DNA from: Allofranklinella schreckenbergeri
GTDB taxonomy: Bacteria > Pseudomonadota > Gammaproteobacteria > Burkholderiales > Burkholderiaceae_C
DNA length: 64,000 bases
NCBI RefSeq assembly: GCF_003703475.1
Contig: NZ_RDQM01000008.1
Location: 96,016-160,015, forward strand
Reading direction: 5' to 3'
A model generated the notes under the pieces. The model saw only the letters and a list, made by a program, of their open reading frames with translations. It was not told the DNA's origin and searched no databases. Of this stretch, positions 27,041 to 36,120 are shown in pieces (position 1 is the first letter of the stretch; every line of letters begins with the position of its first letter). A program made the translations under genes and the position numbers.

Positions 27041-27646
27041 TCATGTTTCCATCCAGCGCTGGTAGGCCTGGCGCGTGCTGGGACTGACCGAGTCCAGGGC
27101 TTTTTCGCGTGTGACCTGATGGCGGAGCACCAGGCGGGCATCGGCCGTATTGCGGGACTTGCAAAACCAATGGCAACTGTGCTGAAACAGCAGCCATTCG
27201 GCCATCAGGCAATAGGCGCGATCTTTGGGGCCCAGGTTTTGCACGTTGTCCACCGCTTGGCGAATGCCCTCGGCGTGCAGCTTCAGCAGGGCGCGAAAGT
27301 CGCGCGTTGTGCCGGGCACCCAGCTTTCAATGCAGGGGAAATCCAGCGCCAGACGTCCCATGCGGGTTTGCTCGGCTGGCACGCGCGCCAGCGCGCGCGC
27401 CAAGTGCTCGGTTTGCGCTGCCAAAGCGCGCTCTGTGGCGGCAAAGGTCGGCCAGATTTGTTCCTGGCGCGCCAAGTCCGGCTCGTGAATGGCGCGCAAA
27501 TAGCCGGTGGTGAGGGTTTGCATGTGCTGCTCGATTTGCAGGCCGGACAAATTTTCGGCCAGCAGCCGAATGCGTCGCGCCTGGCTGCGCCCGCGCACGA
27601 CCAGCCACAAGACCAGGATGAGCAAGAGAAGCGAAGCGATATTCAT
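27041..27646 (-). CDS. Membrane-anchored protein of unknown function
   Basis: This 201-residue protein starts with one hydrophobic helix (residues 2-17, ASLLLLILVLWLVV) and then a basic GRSQARRIR stretch, so it is probably anchored in the inner membrane with a soluble helical domain. That domain contains Trp/Cys/His residues (AEWLLFQHSCHWFCKSRNTADARLV) but no motif I recognise. The long upstream frame to 27,793 was rejected in favour of the ATG at 27,646, which follows GAAGA. It lies about 105 bp downstream of fmt on the same strand. Confidence 0.7.
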   Translation of the reverse strand: MNIASLLLLILVLWLVVRGRSQARRIRLLAENLSGLQIEQHMQTLTTGYLRAIHEPDLARQEQIWPTFAATERALAAQTEHLARALARVPAEQTRMGRLALDFPCIESWVPGTTRDFRALLKLHAEGIRQAVDNVQNLGPKDRAYCLMAEWLLFQHSCHWFCKSRNTADARLVLRHQVTREKALDSVSPSTRQAYQRWMET

Positions 27647-27752
27647 ATCTTCTTCAACGCGCTGAGGGGAAACGGAAACTGGAGCCAAAGGGGCGGCGCT
27701 GGCAGTGCCGCCGGCCTGAATGTGCGTGCCGCAAAGGCGTATGGGCAAGCGG

Positions 27753-28799
27753 CTAATGCGGCAGTGCGAACCGCTCGCCCGCCACCATCGCAAAGCCGCT
27801 GAGGAATGGCCCGGCTTGCAAACGCTTGCCGCCCGCGCGTTGCAGTTCCGTCAAGCACAGCGCGCCTTGGCCGCAGGCCACCACAATGCCTTGCTTGCGG
27901 TCCACCGACAGGATTTGCCCGGGCTGCGCGCCCGCAGCAGCCGCTGCCGCCGCCTCGGGCGCGATGGCGTGGGCGCGCCAGATTTTCAGGGTTTCGCCAC
28001 GGGCGCTGGTCTCGCCACCTTGTTCTTGCGCGTGCAATGCCCCCAGAAACTCTGCCTGCGCGGCCGGAAAGGGGTTGAAGGCGCGGATTTGGCGGGCCAG
28101 GGCCTCGGCGCTGCGGCGCCAATCCAGGGCGCTTTCCGCGCGGCTGATTTTGTGGGCGTAGCTCACGCCCGCTTCGGGCTGCGGCGTGGCGGCCCAGCGC
28201 ACGCGCACGCCCGTGGGGCCTGTCGGGCATTGCTGCAACACGCGCACGATGCATTGGCCGCCCAGCGTGGCCAGGCGGTCGTGCAGTTCGGCGGTGGTTT
28301 CGTCCGCGCCGATGGCCAGGGGCGTCATCTCGATCGTGTCGCCGGTATCCAGCCCTTCATCCATTTGCATGATGCTGATGCCCGTCTGGGTGTCGCCCGC
28401 CTCAATGGCGCGGTGGATGGGGGCGGCGCCGCGCCAGCGCGGCAGCAAGCTGGCGTGGATGTTCAGGCAACCCAGGCGGGGCAACTCCAGCACCCAGGCG
28501 GGCAGGATGAGGCCGTAGGCCGCGACCACCATCACGTCCAGATCCAGCGCGGCCAGCTCGGCTTGCGCGGCCCGGGCATCTTCGGCAAAGCGGCCATCCA
28601 GGCGCAGGCTGCGCGGTTGCAGCACGGGGATGCCGTGGGCTTGCGCCAATTGTTTGACGGGCGAGGGCTGTTCACGCATACCGCGCCCGGCTGGGCGATC
28701 GGGCTGGGTGAGCACCACTGCGGGCGTTAACCCGGCCTGCAACAGGGCGGCGAGGGCGGTTTGGGCAAATTCAGGGGTTCCAGCAAAAGCAAGGCGCAT
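27753..28799 (-). CDS. fmt: Methionyl-tRNA formyltransferase
   Basis: Fmt formylates initiator Met-tRNA from 10-formyl-tetrahydrofolate. The start [16 protein letters not shown] is canonical, the substrate loop DRPAGRGM lies near 34-41, and the catalytic block [20 protein letters not shown] near 108-127 is followed by DEGLDTGD. The C-terminal OB-like domain is complete; total length is 348 residues. Its usual partner def is not adjacent. Repeat copy 7 lies directly upstream. Confidence 0.97.
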   Translation of the reverse strand: MRLAFAGTPEFAQTALAALLQAGLTPAVVLTQPDRPAGRGMREQPSPVKQLAQAHGIPVLQPRSLRLDGRFAEDARAAQAELAALDLDVMVVAAYGLILPAWVLELPRLGCLNIHASLLPRWRGAAPIHRAIEAGDTQTGISIMQMDEGLDTGDTIEMTPLAIGADETTAELHDRLATLGGQCIVRVLQQCPTGPTGVRVRWAATPQPEAGVSYAHKISRAESALDWRRSAEALARQIRAFNPFPAAQAEFLGALHAQEQGGETSARGETLKIWRAHAIAPEAAAAAAAGAQPGQILSVDRKQGIVVACGQGALCLTELQRAGGKRLQAGPFLSGFAMVAGERFALPH

Positions 28800-28831
28800 G
28801 GGGCAAAAATTTTTTCAGTTAATTTTTATTT

Positions 28832-28904
28832 CAAATCAAAAGAAATATCAATTCATATCAGTTATGCCGAAACAAGTTTATTTATTTTCTTTTGATTTGT
28901 AATT
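28832..28904 (+). repeat. AT-rich interspersed palindromic element, copy 7
   Basis: This is one of the clearest copies. AAATCAAAAGAA and TTCTTTTGATTT form a 12-bp perfect inverted repeat, and the core is ATGCCGAAACAAG. Its right end touches the TAA stop of the lipoprotein gene, and fmt starts about 30 bp from its left end. Confidence 0.92.
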
Positions 28905-29454
28905 AGAAGGAGTTTTGTGGCATGTCTTCCTGGATGTTGACGGCCGTCACCCTTCCGTTCTCGACGGTGAGCACGACGGCGTAGTAGCGCGTGTGCTCCC
29001 GAAAGCCATACAGCCAGTGTTTGGCTTGGGCCGTCGCTGGCGGGCGGCTGGCCCGCAAGCGCTCTTGGAGCGCATCGTCGCGCTCTTGCAAGATGGAGCT
29101 GCGCGGCGCTTCTTGCCGGATTGGCGGGCCAAAGTGGTGCAGCACCTGCTGGCTATCCCAGCCCGGCTGGACTTGCGCAAAGGCCGCCCGGCTCCATGCA
29201 GAGCCTTGCTGCTGCACGCGACCTTGAGCGTCAAACACGATGCGCTGGCGCTGCAACGTCCGCACGCCCGTGTCGTAAAACCAGATGCTGCCTTGTTTGC
29301 TGGCATAGACGGCCAGCGGTTCGCCCCAAAGGCTACGCGCTTCGGCCTGGCTGGCGCCCATTGCCAGGCCGGAAGCCGTCGGGGGCTGGTTGGCGCAAGC
29401 GGCCAAAGCGGCGGCCACCAGAAAGGCGATGGCACAAGAGCGAGGGGAGTGCAT
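28903..29454 (-). CDS. Small lipoprotein, BamE/OmlA-like repeat features
   Basis: The 183-residue product begins with a lipoprotein signal peptide (MHSPRSCAIAFLVAAALAAC, lipobox LAAC, Cys at residue 20). The mature part has two similar units, AEARSLWGEPLAVY and DSQQVLHHFGPPI, each shaped like the SmpA/OmlA (BamE) G-x-P turn, then a beta-rich C-terminus. It is probably periplasmic and lipid-anchored. It is not BamE itself by length and divergence, and I give no function. The ATG at 29,454 was chosen because it places the lipobox correctly. Confidence 0.75.
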   Translation of the reverse strand: MHSPRSCAIAFLVAAALAACANQPPTASGLAMGASQAEARSLWGEPLAVYASKQGSIWFYDTGVRTLQRQRIVFDAQGRVQQQGSAWSRAAFAQVQPGWDSQQVLHHFGPPIRQEAPRSSILQERDDALQERLRASRPPATAQAKHWLYGFREHTRYYAVVLTVENGRVTAVNIQEDMPQNSF

Positions 29455-29611
29455 GCAAAAGCCTGATGGGAGCGGAGTTGAACAACGGAGCGAGGCAGGC
29501 GCGGGCAGGAGGCCAGGGCAAATTGGGGGCAAATTGGGGCGCGATTGTGCCGCAATTGCGCTATATCTCGCCAAGCCCATCCAAGCTCAGCCCCGTCGCG
29601 CCAGAGCGCAC

Positions 29612-30748
29612 TCAAATCACCGACAGGTGCTCCGTGCCTGCGGCCAGGTCTTTCGTGCGCGCGCGGTTGCTGTGCAGCTTGATTTGCAGGCGCAAGTCGT
29701 TGAGGGAGTCGGCATTGCGCAGGGCGTCTTCGTAGCTGATGACGTTGGCCTCGAACAGGTCGAACAGGGCCTGGTCAAAGGTTTGCATGCCTTGGTTGCG
29801 GCTGAGTTTCATGGCCTCTTTGATCTCGGCAACTTCGCCCTTGAAGATCAAATCGGCCACGCGCGGCGTGTTGAGGAGAATTTCAATGGCGGCAACGCGG
29901 CCTTTGCCGTCCTGGCGCGTGACCAGGCGCTGCGACATGATGGCGCGCAGGTTCAGCGAGATATCCATCAGCAACTGCGCGCGGCGCTCCTCCGGGAAGA
30001 AGTTGATGATGCGGTCCATCGCCTGGTTGGCGCTGTTGGCGTGCAGCGTGGCCAGGCACAAGTGGCCGGTTTCGGCAAAGACGATGGCGTTTTCCATGGT
30101 TTCGCGGTCGCGAATCTCGCCCATCAAGATCACGTCCGGCGCTTGGCGCAGGGAGTTTTTCAGGGCCACGTCCCAGGAATCCGTATCCAGCCCCACCTCG
30201 CGTTGGGTGACGACGCAATTCTTGTGGGCGTGCACGAATTCCACCGGATCTTCAATCGTGACGATGTGGCCGTGGGAGTGCTCATTGCGCCAATCCACCA
30301 TCGCGGCCAGCGAGGTCGATTTACCCGAGCCGGTCGCGCCCACCAAAATGCACAGGCCACGCTTGGTCATGGCAATGTCTTTGAGGATTTGCGGCAGCCC
30401 CAGGCCATCAATGGTGGGCAGGGTCAAGGGAATCACCCGCAGCACCAACCCCACATGCCCTTGCTGGATAAAAGCGTTGACCCGGAAGCGCCCGACCCCG
30501 GCTGGCGAAATGGCGAAGTTGGCCTCCTTCGTGCGCTCGAACTCCGCCGCCTGCTTGTCGCTCATGATGGAGCGCGCCAGCGCCAGCGTGTGCGCGGGCG
30601 TGAGCGGCTGGGGCGATACCTTGGTGATCTTGCCGTCCACCTTGATCGCGGGCGGGAAGTCGGCCGTGATGAACAAGTCGCTGCCGTTGCGGCTGACCAT
30701 CAGCTTGAGCAAGTCGTTGATGAATTTACTGGCCTGATCGCGTTCCAT
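29612..30748 (-). CDS. pilU: Type IV pilus ATPase PilU
   Basis: PilU is the accessory retraction ATPase that works with PilT on type IV pili. The 378-residue protein has the N-terminal PAS-like domain (GSDLFITADFPPAIKVDGKI), Walker A GATGSGKSTSLAAMV near 135-149, the Asp and His boxes (TIEDPVEFVH, GEIRDRETM, ATLHANSA), and a PilU-type C-terminal extension. PilU rather than PilT is indicated by the longer tail and the linked pilT upstream. It is the third gene in pilT / cNMP-binding gene / pilU. Confidence 0.95.
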   Translation of the reverse strand: MERDQASKFINDLLKLMVSRNGSDLFITADFPPAIKVDGKITKVSPQPLTPAHTLALARSIMSDKQAAEFERTKEANFAISPAGVGRFRVNAFIQQGHVGLVLRVIPLTLPTIDGLGLPQILKDIAMTKRGLCILVGATGSGKSTSLAAMVDWRNEHSHGHIVTIEDPVEFVHAHKNCVVTQREVGLDTDSWDVALKNSLRQAPDVILMGEIRDRETMENAIVFAETGHLCLATLHANSANQAMDRIINFFPEERRAQLLMDISLNLRAIMSQRLVTRQDGKGRVAAIEILLNTPRVADLIFKGEVAEIKEAMKLSRNQGMQTFDQALFDLFEANVISYEDALRNADSLNDLRLQIKLHSNRARTKDLAAGTEHLSVI

Positions 30749-30820
30749 GATTTCTCCTCTGTGGCCCAGCCCTGGGGCGGCTGAAAATTGCGGTGGCGGC
30801 GCTGTCTGCGGTTACTGCGG

Positions 30821-31510
30821 TTACGAGCCAAGTTTGGCGCTGAGCGAGCGCAGCCGGATGGAGAGCTTGCGCGCCAGCACCAGTATCAAGCGGGCCGCCA
30901 ATTGCGGTTGATTGTGCAGCATCTCCTCCAGCCCCTCGCGCGTGAGCACGGCCAGATCGCAGGGCGTGAGGCTGACGCAGGAAGAAAAGCGCAAGCCATG
31001 ATCGAGCAGCGACATCTCCCCGATCAAATCGCCCACGCTGGTCTCGGCCAGGCGCATGTTTTTCCCGGCGGCATCCAGCCGCTCCACGGCCATCGCGCCG
31101 GTGAGCTGCACCAGCATGTAATCGCCGTATTCACCTTGCTGGATGACTTCGCGGTCGGCCGCAACGTGAAAGTAATCCCAAAACATCCCCAAGGCGCTGA
31201 GTTCCTGGCGGTTAAAAGGCTGATTGGGGCCTTGGTGCGCCCAGGCGGTTTGCAGCAGCATCACGCCTCTGTCGCGGCCTAAGCGCTTGGCGCCCAGATT
31301 GTCCGCCCGGGTTTGCCACGGCACGACAAGCCCCGCGCCCGGGCCATTCGGGGCGAGCAGTGATTGAAACAAGACGGATTCGCCCGCCACGCCTGCACGA
31401 TAGCCCTCCGGCGCATCCATGCCGTCTAACGGCAGCACTGGCGACGCCACGGGCGGGGGCGCAGGCTCCTGCGCCGATTTTTTAGAGCGATTCCACCACA
31501 CGCGCTGCAC
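30821..31510 (-). CDS. Cyclic nucleotide-binding domain protein between pilT and pilU
   Basis: This 229-residue protein has a Pro-rich N-terminus and one CRP-like beta-roll at about 115-215. The phosphate-binding cassette reads IGEMSLLDHGLRFSSC and keeps the Glu and Arg normally needed for cAMP or cGMP binding. No DNA-binding domain follows. The position inside the pilT-pilU operon suggests it ties retraction to a nucleotide signal or to another partner (inference). The start is a GTG at 31,510 just after the pilT stop; a downstream ATG at 31,420 is an alternative. Confidence 0.85.
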   Translation of the reverse strand: MQRVWWNRSKKSAQEPAPPPVASPVLPLDGMDAPEGYRAGVAGESVLFQSLLAPNGPGAGLVVPWQTRADNLGAKRLGRDRGVMLLQTAWAHQGPNQPFNRQELSALGMFWDYFHVAADREVIQQGEYGDYMLVQLTGAMAVERLDAAGKNMRLAETSVGDLIGEMSLLDHGLRFSSCVSLTPCDLAVLTREGLEEMLHNQPQLAARLILVLARKLSIRLRSLSAKLGS

Positions 31511-31516
31511 TCCCGA

Positions 31517-32560
31517 TTACAGGGGGAAGTTCTCCGGAATCTTGGCTTTCATGCGCGCATCGCGTGCGCTGATGACGTTGCGCCGCACCAGCTCCACCAG
31601 GTTTTGGTCCAGCGTCTGCATGCCAATGCTTTGGCTGGTCTGGATGGTGGAGTACATCTGCGCCACCTTGGCCTCGCGGATCAGGTTGCGAATCGCTGGC
31701 GTGCCCAACATGATTTCATGCGCGGCCACACGGCCTGAGCCGTCCTTGGTCTTGAGCAGGGTTTGCGAAATCACCGCCTCCAGCGATTCGGACAGCATGG
31801 AGCGCACCATTTCTTTTTCTTCTGCGGGGAACACGTCAATCACCCGGTCAATGGTTTTGGCCGCGCTGGAGGTGTGCAGCGTGCCAAACACCAAGTGCCC
31901 CGTCTCCGCCGCCGTCAAAGCCAGGCGGATGGTTTCCAGATCGCGCAGCTCGCCCACCAAAATGGCGTCCGGGTCTTCCCGCAATGCGGAGCGCAAAGCG
32001 GCCGTGAACGAGTGCGTCATCGGCCCGACCTCACGCTGGTTGATCAGGCACTTTTTCGATTCGTGCACGAACTCGATCGGATCCTCCACCGTCAGGATGT
32101 GGCCGTACTCGCTCTCGTTGAGGTGGTTGATCATGGCCGCCAGCGTGGTGGACTTGCCCGAGCCGGTCGGCCCCGTCACCAGCACCAGGCCACGCGGCTT
32201 GAGCGCCAAATCGGCAAAAATCTTGGGCGCATTGAGCTGCTCCAGCGTCAGCACCTTGCTCGGAATGGTCCGGAACACCGCCGCCGCGCCGCGGTTCTGG
32301 TTGAAAGCATTGACCCGAAAGCGCGCCAAGCCATCGACCTCAAAGGAGAAATCCACCTCCAGAAATTCCTCATACGTCTTGCGCTGGGCATCGCTCATGA
32401 TGTCGTAAATCATGGAAAACACCGCGCGGTGGTCGAGCGGCTCGACGTTGATGCGCCGCACATCGCCGTTGACGCGAATCATGGGCGGCAGGCCTGCGGA
32501 GAGGTGCAGGTCAGAGGCTTTGTTTTTGACGCTGAATGCCAGCAGTTGGGTGATATCCAC
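31517..32560 (-). CDS. pilT: Type IV pilus retraction ATPase PilT
   Basis: PilT is the hexameric ATPase that powers pilus retraction and twitching. The protein begins with a GTG at 32,560 (VDITQLLAFSVKNKASDLHLS), 9 nt after GAGGA; the frame upstream of it is not family-like. Walker A is GPTGSGKSTTLAAM, the Asp box is TVEDPIEFVH, the His box is GTLHTSSA, and the PilT-specific AIRNLIREAK motif is near 290. Length is 347 residues, normal for PilT. It is the first gene of the three-gene operon. Confidence 0.97.
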   Translation of the reverse strand: MDITQLLAFSVKNKASDLHLSAGLPPMIRVNGDVRRINVEPLDHRAVFSMIYDIMSDAQRKTYEEFLEVDFSFEVDGLARFRVNAFNQNRGAAAVFRTIPSKVLTLEQLNAPKIFADLALKPRGLVLVTGPTGSGKSTTLAAMINHLNESEYGHILTVEDPIEFVHESKKCLINQREVGPMTHSFTAALRSALREDPDAILVGELRDLETIRLALTAAETGHLVFGTLHTSSAAKTIDRVIDVFPAEEKEMVRSMLSESLEAVISQTLLKTKDGSGRVAAHEIMLGTPAIRNLIREAKVAQMYSTIQTSQSIGMQTLDQNLVELVRRNVISARDARMKAKIPENFPL

Positions 32561-32737
32561 GTTTACATTTCCTCGCAAGCAGATACGAATGCCTGCAATT
32601 ATCGCCCTCCAGCCACCGCTTACAGCCACCCGATAGCCCGTTCTGGAAGTCGGCGCGGGCGTCAATTGACAACGATGTTTTCCGTGTCGTCAATAACCAA
32701 CGATGGATTTGCAAAGCCGTTTTGCAGGGCCACAAAA

Positions 32738-32765
32738 AAGGCGGCCTATCTTTGCTAGACCGCCT
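32738..32765 (-). terminator. Rho-independent terminator
   Basis: On the minus strand AGGCGGTCTA pairs with TAGGCCGCCT around a 7-nt loop, with one wobble, and a T-rich tract follows. It ends the CsgG-like lipoprotein gene and isolates it from pilT. Confidence 0.8.
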
Positions 32766-32815
32766 GATCGTCATGGCCCCCAACGGGGCCGCAGTGCGCC
32801 AATGGCCGACTGTTC

Positions 32816-33853
32816 TTACTGTTCCGACAAAGCCTGCATCGTAGCCTTGTCCAAACGCCCGGTGACCGCCAGGCCGTTATCGCGCTGGAACGCGCGCAGG
32901 GCATTAACCGTGCGCTGGCCCATCTTGCCGTCCGGCGAGCCTGCGTCGTAGCCCATGTCGTTGAGCATTTGCTGCGCCGAGCGCACGCTCACGCGCGGGC
33001 CTTTCACGTGGGTTTGGGAAGGGGCAACGCCGCCATCCACACCCAAGCGCCCACCGCCGCCCAGGCCCTGCCCTTTGACGGTCTGCGCCTGGTAGTTGCG
33101 CAGCGAGCGCACCATTTGGTTGTAGGCATCCATGAAAGCGGCCGTCAGCAACTGGCCTTGCGGGGTATTGCTGTAGCCGCCCAAACCTGCGCCAGCGCCG
33201 CCGCCGAACAGCGAGCCAAAGCCGCCCAAATCGGTCTTGCCCGCGCTGCCTTGCGAGGCCGAAACCTGCACGCCCGAGCGGTTATCCACCAAAGTCAGCA
33301 TGGCCGCGGCTTCACGGCGCTTGGTATTGGCGCCAATGGCCGCCAGGGCCTGGCCGCCACCGCCGCCGATGAGGCCGCCCACGGCCCCCATCCAGCCGCC
33401 GGTGTTGTCGGAGCTGAACACCACCTCGGGCTGCAAGGCGTAATCAGAGGCGACCATTTGCCCGCCGCCGAAGTTGCTGCCCCCGCGCATTTGGCCGCTT
33501 CGCATCAGCGCGCGCTCGCGCTGCATCGCGTTCATGCCCGCAGCGCTGCGCTCGACCACCACAAAGCAGTTCGATTGCTGAATCAACAGGCGCAGCAGGT
33601 TGGAAGTGGGCGGCAGTTGGTATTCGCCACGCAAGATGGTGTACCAGCCAGCGTCCTGGTTTTCCACCAGCGACACCGTGCCCAACGGCGCATCGCAACG
33701 CTCCAGTTGCGAATTCGCGCCAGCCGCATGGCTGCCAGCCGCCCCGCCCGTGGCCATCGTGTTGCCGCCGCCGAGCTGCAAGCCCGTTGTCTGGCAGCCC
33801 GTCAAAGCCATTGCACCCAGGGCCAGCGCGCCCCAAATCGCCGTCTTACGCAT
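32816..33853 (-). CDS. CsgG-like lipoprotein with C-terminal peptidoglycan-binding domain
   Basis: The 345-residue product starts with a lipoprotein signal (lipobox LTGC, Cys at about 20). Residues 50-240 look like the CsgG family: LGTVSLVENQDAGWYTILRG, NCFVVVERSAAG and later AAMLTLVDNRSG. Gly-rich segments interrupt this part (GGLIGGGGGQALA, FGGGAGAGLGG). The last 60 residues are a peptidoglycan-binding type 1 domain (AQQMLNDMGYDAGSPDGKMGQRTVNALRAFQ). CsgG itself is an outer-membrane curli secretion pore; no curli genes are here, so a secretion or surface-assembly role is only inferred. The ATG at 33,853 follows AAGGAGG. Confidence 0.82.
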   Translation of the reverse strand: MRKTAIWGALALGAMALTGCQTTGLQLGGGNTMATGGAAGSHAAGANSQLERCDAPLGTVSLVENQDAGWYTILRGEYQLPPTSNLLRLLIQQSNCFVVVERSAAGMNAMQRERALMRSGQMRGGSNFGGGQMVASDYALQPEVVFSSDNTGGWMGAVGGLIGGGGGQALAAIGANTKRREAAAMLTLVDNRSGVQVSASQGSAGKTDLGGFGSLFGGGAGAGLGGYSNTPQGQLLTAAFMDAYNQMVRSLRNYQAQTVKGQGLGGGGRLGVDGGVAPSQTHVKGPRVSVRSAQQMLNDMGYDAGSPDGKMGQRTVNALRAFQRDNGLAVTGRLDKATMQALSEQ

Positions 33854-34328
33854 GCGAATCACCTCCTTGAAAAACAATAAACGGGCATGGACAGGCTCCG
33901 TCCGCCCCATGCCCCGCAGTCAAAGCCGACGATTCTAGCCCTCGCACCCCTTGGCCTTCAGGGGGCTTACCCGATGCAATCGCAACAATTGTTTTCAATG
34001 CCCGGCACTTTATTTCATTTCAATAGAAAATCAATTTCATTACAAACATGCCGAAATAGGACAATTTTTATTCTTTTGATTTGAAATAAAAACAGCGCCC
34101 CCCATGCGACCCGCCTGACGATGGGGCCCAGCCCCTGATGCGCCAGCCGCACTGCCTATCGCCGCCATTGCCAAACTTCATTGGCTTTCGCCGCCAGCGG
34201 GCACGACAATAACGCCACCACCCGCAAACAAGCGCCCCATGACAGGGGCCGGGTCAACGCCAAAGAGGCCGGTCGCCTTCGCGGCGCATTGCATGTTTTC
34301 AACCAGATTTCAACCAGAGGAGCCATCC
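33854..34328. promoter_or_regulatory. Divergent intergenic region upstream of the CsgG-like gene and dps
   Basis: This 475-bp gap must hold the promoters of two divergent genes. It contains repeat copy 8 near its middle. The ribosome-binding site AGAGGAG precedes dps. I cannot identify a clear OxyR or Fur box by eye, and see no gene. Confidence 0.5.
34011..34089 (+). repeat. AT-rich interspersed palindromic element, copy 8
   Basis: The left arm is TATTTCATTTCAATAGAAAAT and is complementary, with mismatches, to the right arm TTCTTTTGATTTGAAATA. The core is CATGCCGAAATAGG. It is the only copy in a clearly divergent gap. Confidence 0.88.
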
Positions 34329-34865
34329 ATGCCTAAAACCAGCAAAACCACCAAAGCAGCCACCACCAAGCGCACGGCCACTGGCGTGCCTGCCATCAAC
34401 ATCGGCATCAACGACAAAGACCGCGCGGCCATTGCCTCCAGCCTCTCGCGCCTGCTGGCCGACACCACCACGCTGTACCTGACCACGCACAACTTCCACT
34501 GGAACGTCACCGGCCCGATGTTCAACACCCTGCACGCGATGTTCATGGATCAGTACACCGAGCTGTGGAACGCCATCGACCCCATCGCCGAGCGCATCCG
34601 CTCGCTGGGCCATTTCGCCCCCGGCTCTTACGCCGAGTTCGGTCGCCTGACCTCGCTGGCCGACGCGCCCGACCAACCGCCCTCTGCGCTGGAGATGGTG
34701 CGCATCCTCATCGAAGGCCATGAAAGCGTGGCCCGCACCGCGCGCGATATCTTCCCCCTGGCCGAAAAAGCCAGCGATGAGCCCACTGCCGACTTGCTCA
34801 CGCAGCGCCTGGCCGTGCACGAGCAAACCGCGTGGATGCTGCGCTCGCTGCTGGTCGAGCAGTGA
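34329..34865 (+). CDS. dps: DNA starvation/stationary phase protection protein Dps
   Basis: Dps forms a dodecamer that oxidises and stores iron and coats DNA under stress. The ferritin-like core has the ferroxidase residues in TTHNFHWNVTGPMFNTLHAMFMDQY and ELWNAIDPIAERIRSLG. The N-terminal 20 residues are Lys/Thr-rich (PKTSKTTKAATTKR), which fits DNA binding. Length is 178 residues. ATG 34,329 lies about 8 nt after GAGGAG. It is followed by a hairpin just upstream of cysK. Confidence 0.93.
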   Translation: MPKTSKTTKAATTKRTATGVPAINIGINDKDRAAIASSLSRLLADTTTLYLTTHNFHWNVTGPMFNTLHAMFMDQYTELWNAIDPIAERIRSLGHFAPGSYAEFGRLTSLADAPDQPPSALEMVRILIEGHESVARTARDIFPLAEKASDEPTADLLTQRLAVHEQTAWMLRSLLVEQ

Positions 34866-34984
34866 TCCAGCCGCCCCGCCCACAACGCCCGCCCTTGCCG
34901 CATATGGAGCTGTGGCATATCGATAGAAGATAAATATCGTTCCCCAGGCCGGGCAAAGGGCACACAATGGGCGCCGTTGTGTTC

Positions 34985-35024
34985 AAGGGCGCTGCCGCAA
35001 GACACTGCGGCAGCGCCCTTTCTC
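34985..35024 (+). terminator. Strong hairpin between dps and cysK, possible attenuator
   Basis: A perfect 14-bp stem (AAGGGCGCTGCCGC / GCGGCAGCGCCCTT, 8-nt loop) is followed by TTCTCTT. It ends about 18 bp before the cysK ATG. It may simply terminate dps transcripts, but its position inside the cysK leader allows attenuation. Confidence 0.75.
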
Positions 35025-35038
35025 TTGAAGGAAACGCC

Positions 35039-35959
35039 ATGCCCTACCAAAACGTCCTCGAAACCATTGGCCGCACGCCGCACATCCGCATCAACCGCTT
35101 GTTTGGCCCCGAGGCCAAGGTCTGGATCAAGGCCGAGCGCACCAACCCCGGCGGCTCCATCAAAGACCGCATCGCGCTGGCCATGGTCGAGGCCGCCGAG
35201 CGCAGCGGCGAGCTTCAGCCCGGCGGCACCATCATCGAGCCTACTTCGGGCAACACCGGCATCGGGCTGGCACTGGTGGCCGCCGTCAAAGGCTATCGCC
35301 TGATTCTGGTCATGCCCGAGAGCATGTCGCTGGAGCGCCGCCGCCTGATGCTGGCCTACGGCGCGCGTTTTGAACTCACCCCCAAAGCGGCGGGCATGAA
35401 AGGCGCCATCGCCCGCGCCGAAGAACTCAAGGCCCAAACGCCCGGCGCGTGGATCGCCCAGCAGTTTGACAACCCCGCCAACATCGAAGTGCACATGCGC
35501 ACCACCGCTGAGGAGATCGCCGCCGACTTCCCCGAGGGGCTGGACGCCATCATCACCGGCGTGGGCACGGGCGGGCATCTCACCGGCGTGGCGCGCGCGC
35601 TCAAGGCGCGTTGGCCGCAACTGAAAGTATTTGCGGTGGAACCCAAAGACTCGCCCGTCATCTCCGGCGGCCAGCCCGCGCCGCACCCCATCCAGGGGCT
35701 GGGCGCAGGCTTTATCCCGAAAAACCTCGATGTCAGCCTGCTCGATGGCGTGATCCAGGTCGAAGCCGAAGCCGCCCGCGAATACGCCCGCCGCTGCGCC
35801 GCGCAGGAAGGGTTGCTGGTGGGCATTTCCTCCGGCGCCACGCTGGCCGCCATTGCGCAGCAGCTCCCCCAATTGCCCGATGGCGCGCGCGTGCTGGGCT
35901 TTAACTACGACACGGGCGAGCGCTACCTTTCCGTCGAAGGCTTCTTGCCCGCCGCATAA
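35039..35959 (+). CDS. cysK: Cysteine synthase A (O-acetylserine sulfhydrylase)
   Basis: This enzyme makes L-cysteine from O-acetylserine and sulfide using PLP. The PLP lysine lies in [11 protein letters not shown] near residue 40, the TSGNTG substrate loop is near 70, and [10 protein letters not shown] and SSGAT bind the cofactor phosphate and ring. Length is 306 residues. It is closer to CysK than to CysM by the [20 protein letters not shown] region, though this is not decisive. AAGGAAA precedes the ATG. cysE lies elsewhere in the window. Confidence 0.9.
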   Translation: MPYQNVLETIGRTPHIRINRLFGPEAKVWIKAERTNPGGSIKDRIALAMVEAAERSGELQPGGTIIEPTSGNTGIGLALVAAVKGYRLILVMPESMSLERRRLMLAYGARFELTPKAAGMKGAIARAEELKAQTPGAWIAQQFDNPANIEVHMRTTAEEIAADFPEGLDAIITGVGTGGHLTGVARALKARWPQLKVFAVEPKDSPVISGGQPAPHPIQGLGAGFIPKNLDVSLLDGVIQVEAEAAREYARRCAAQEGLLVGISSGATLAAIAQQLPQLPDGARVLGFNYDTGERYLSVEGFLPAA

Positions 35960-35975
35960 AAAGCGCCCCATTATT

Positions 35976-36050
35976 ACCAATCAAAAGGAAAAATAATTCC
36001 CTTGTTTCGGCATGATAGGCACGCAGCCAAATTTCCTTTGAAAGAAATAT
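35976..36050 (-). repeat. AT-rich interspersed palindromic element, copy 9
   Basis: The arms are CCAATCAAAAGGAAAA and TTTCCTTTGAAAGAAAT, and the core is CTTGTTTCGGCAT. It lies in the convergent gap between cysK and the DUF2892 gene and is followed directly by a terminator. Confidence 0.9.
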
Positions 36051-36057
36051 CTTGACA

Positions 36058-36089
36058 CAAAAAGGCGGCCACTACGGGCCGCCTTTTTT
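36058..36089. terminator. Bidirectional rho-independent terminator
   Basis: AAAAAGGCGGCC and GGCCGCCTTTTTT form a 12-bp stem with a short loop and T runs on both strands. It separates convergent cysK and the DUF2892 gene. Confidence 0.9.
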
Positions 36090-36120
36090 CCTATGCGTTC
36101 CTATGCGCGCCGGCGCAAGC

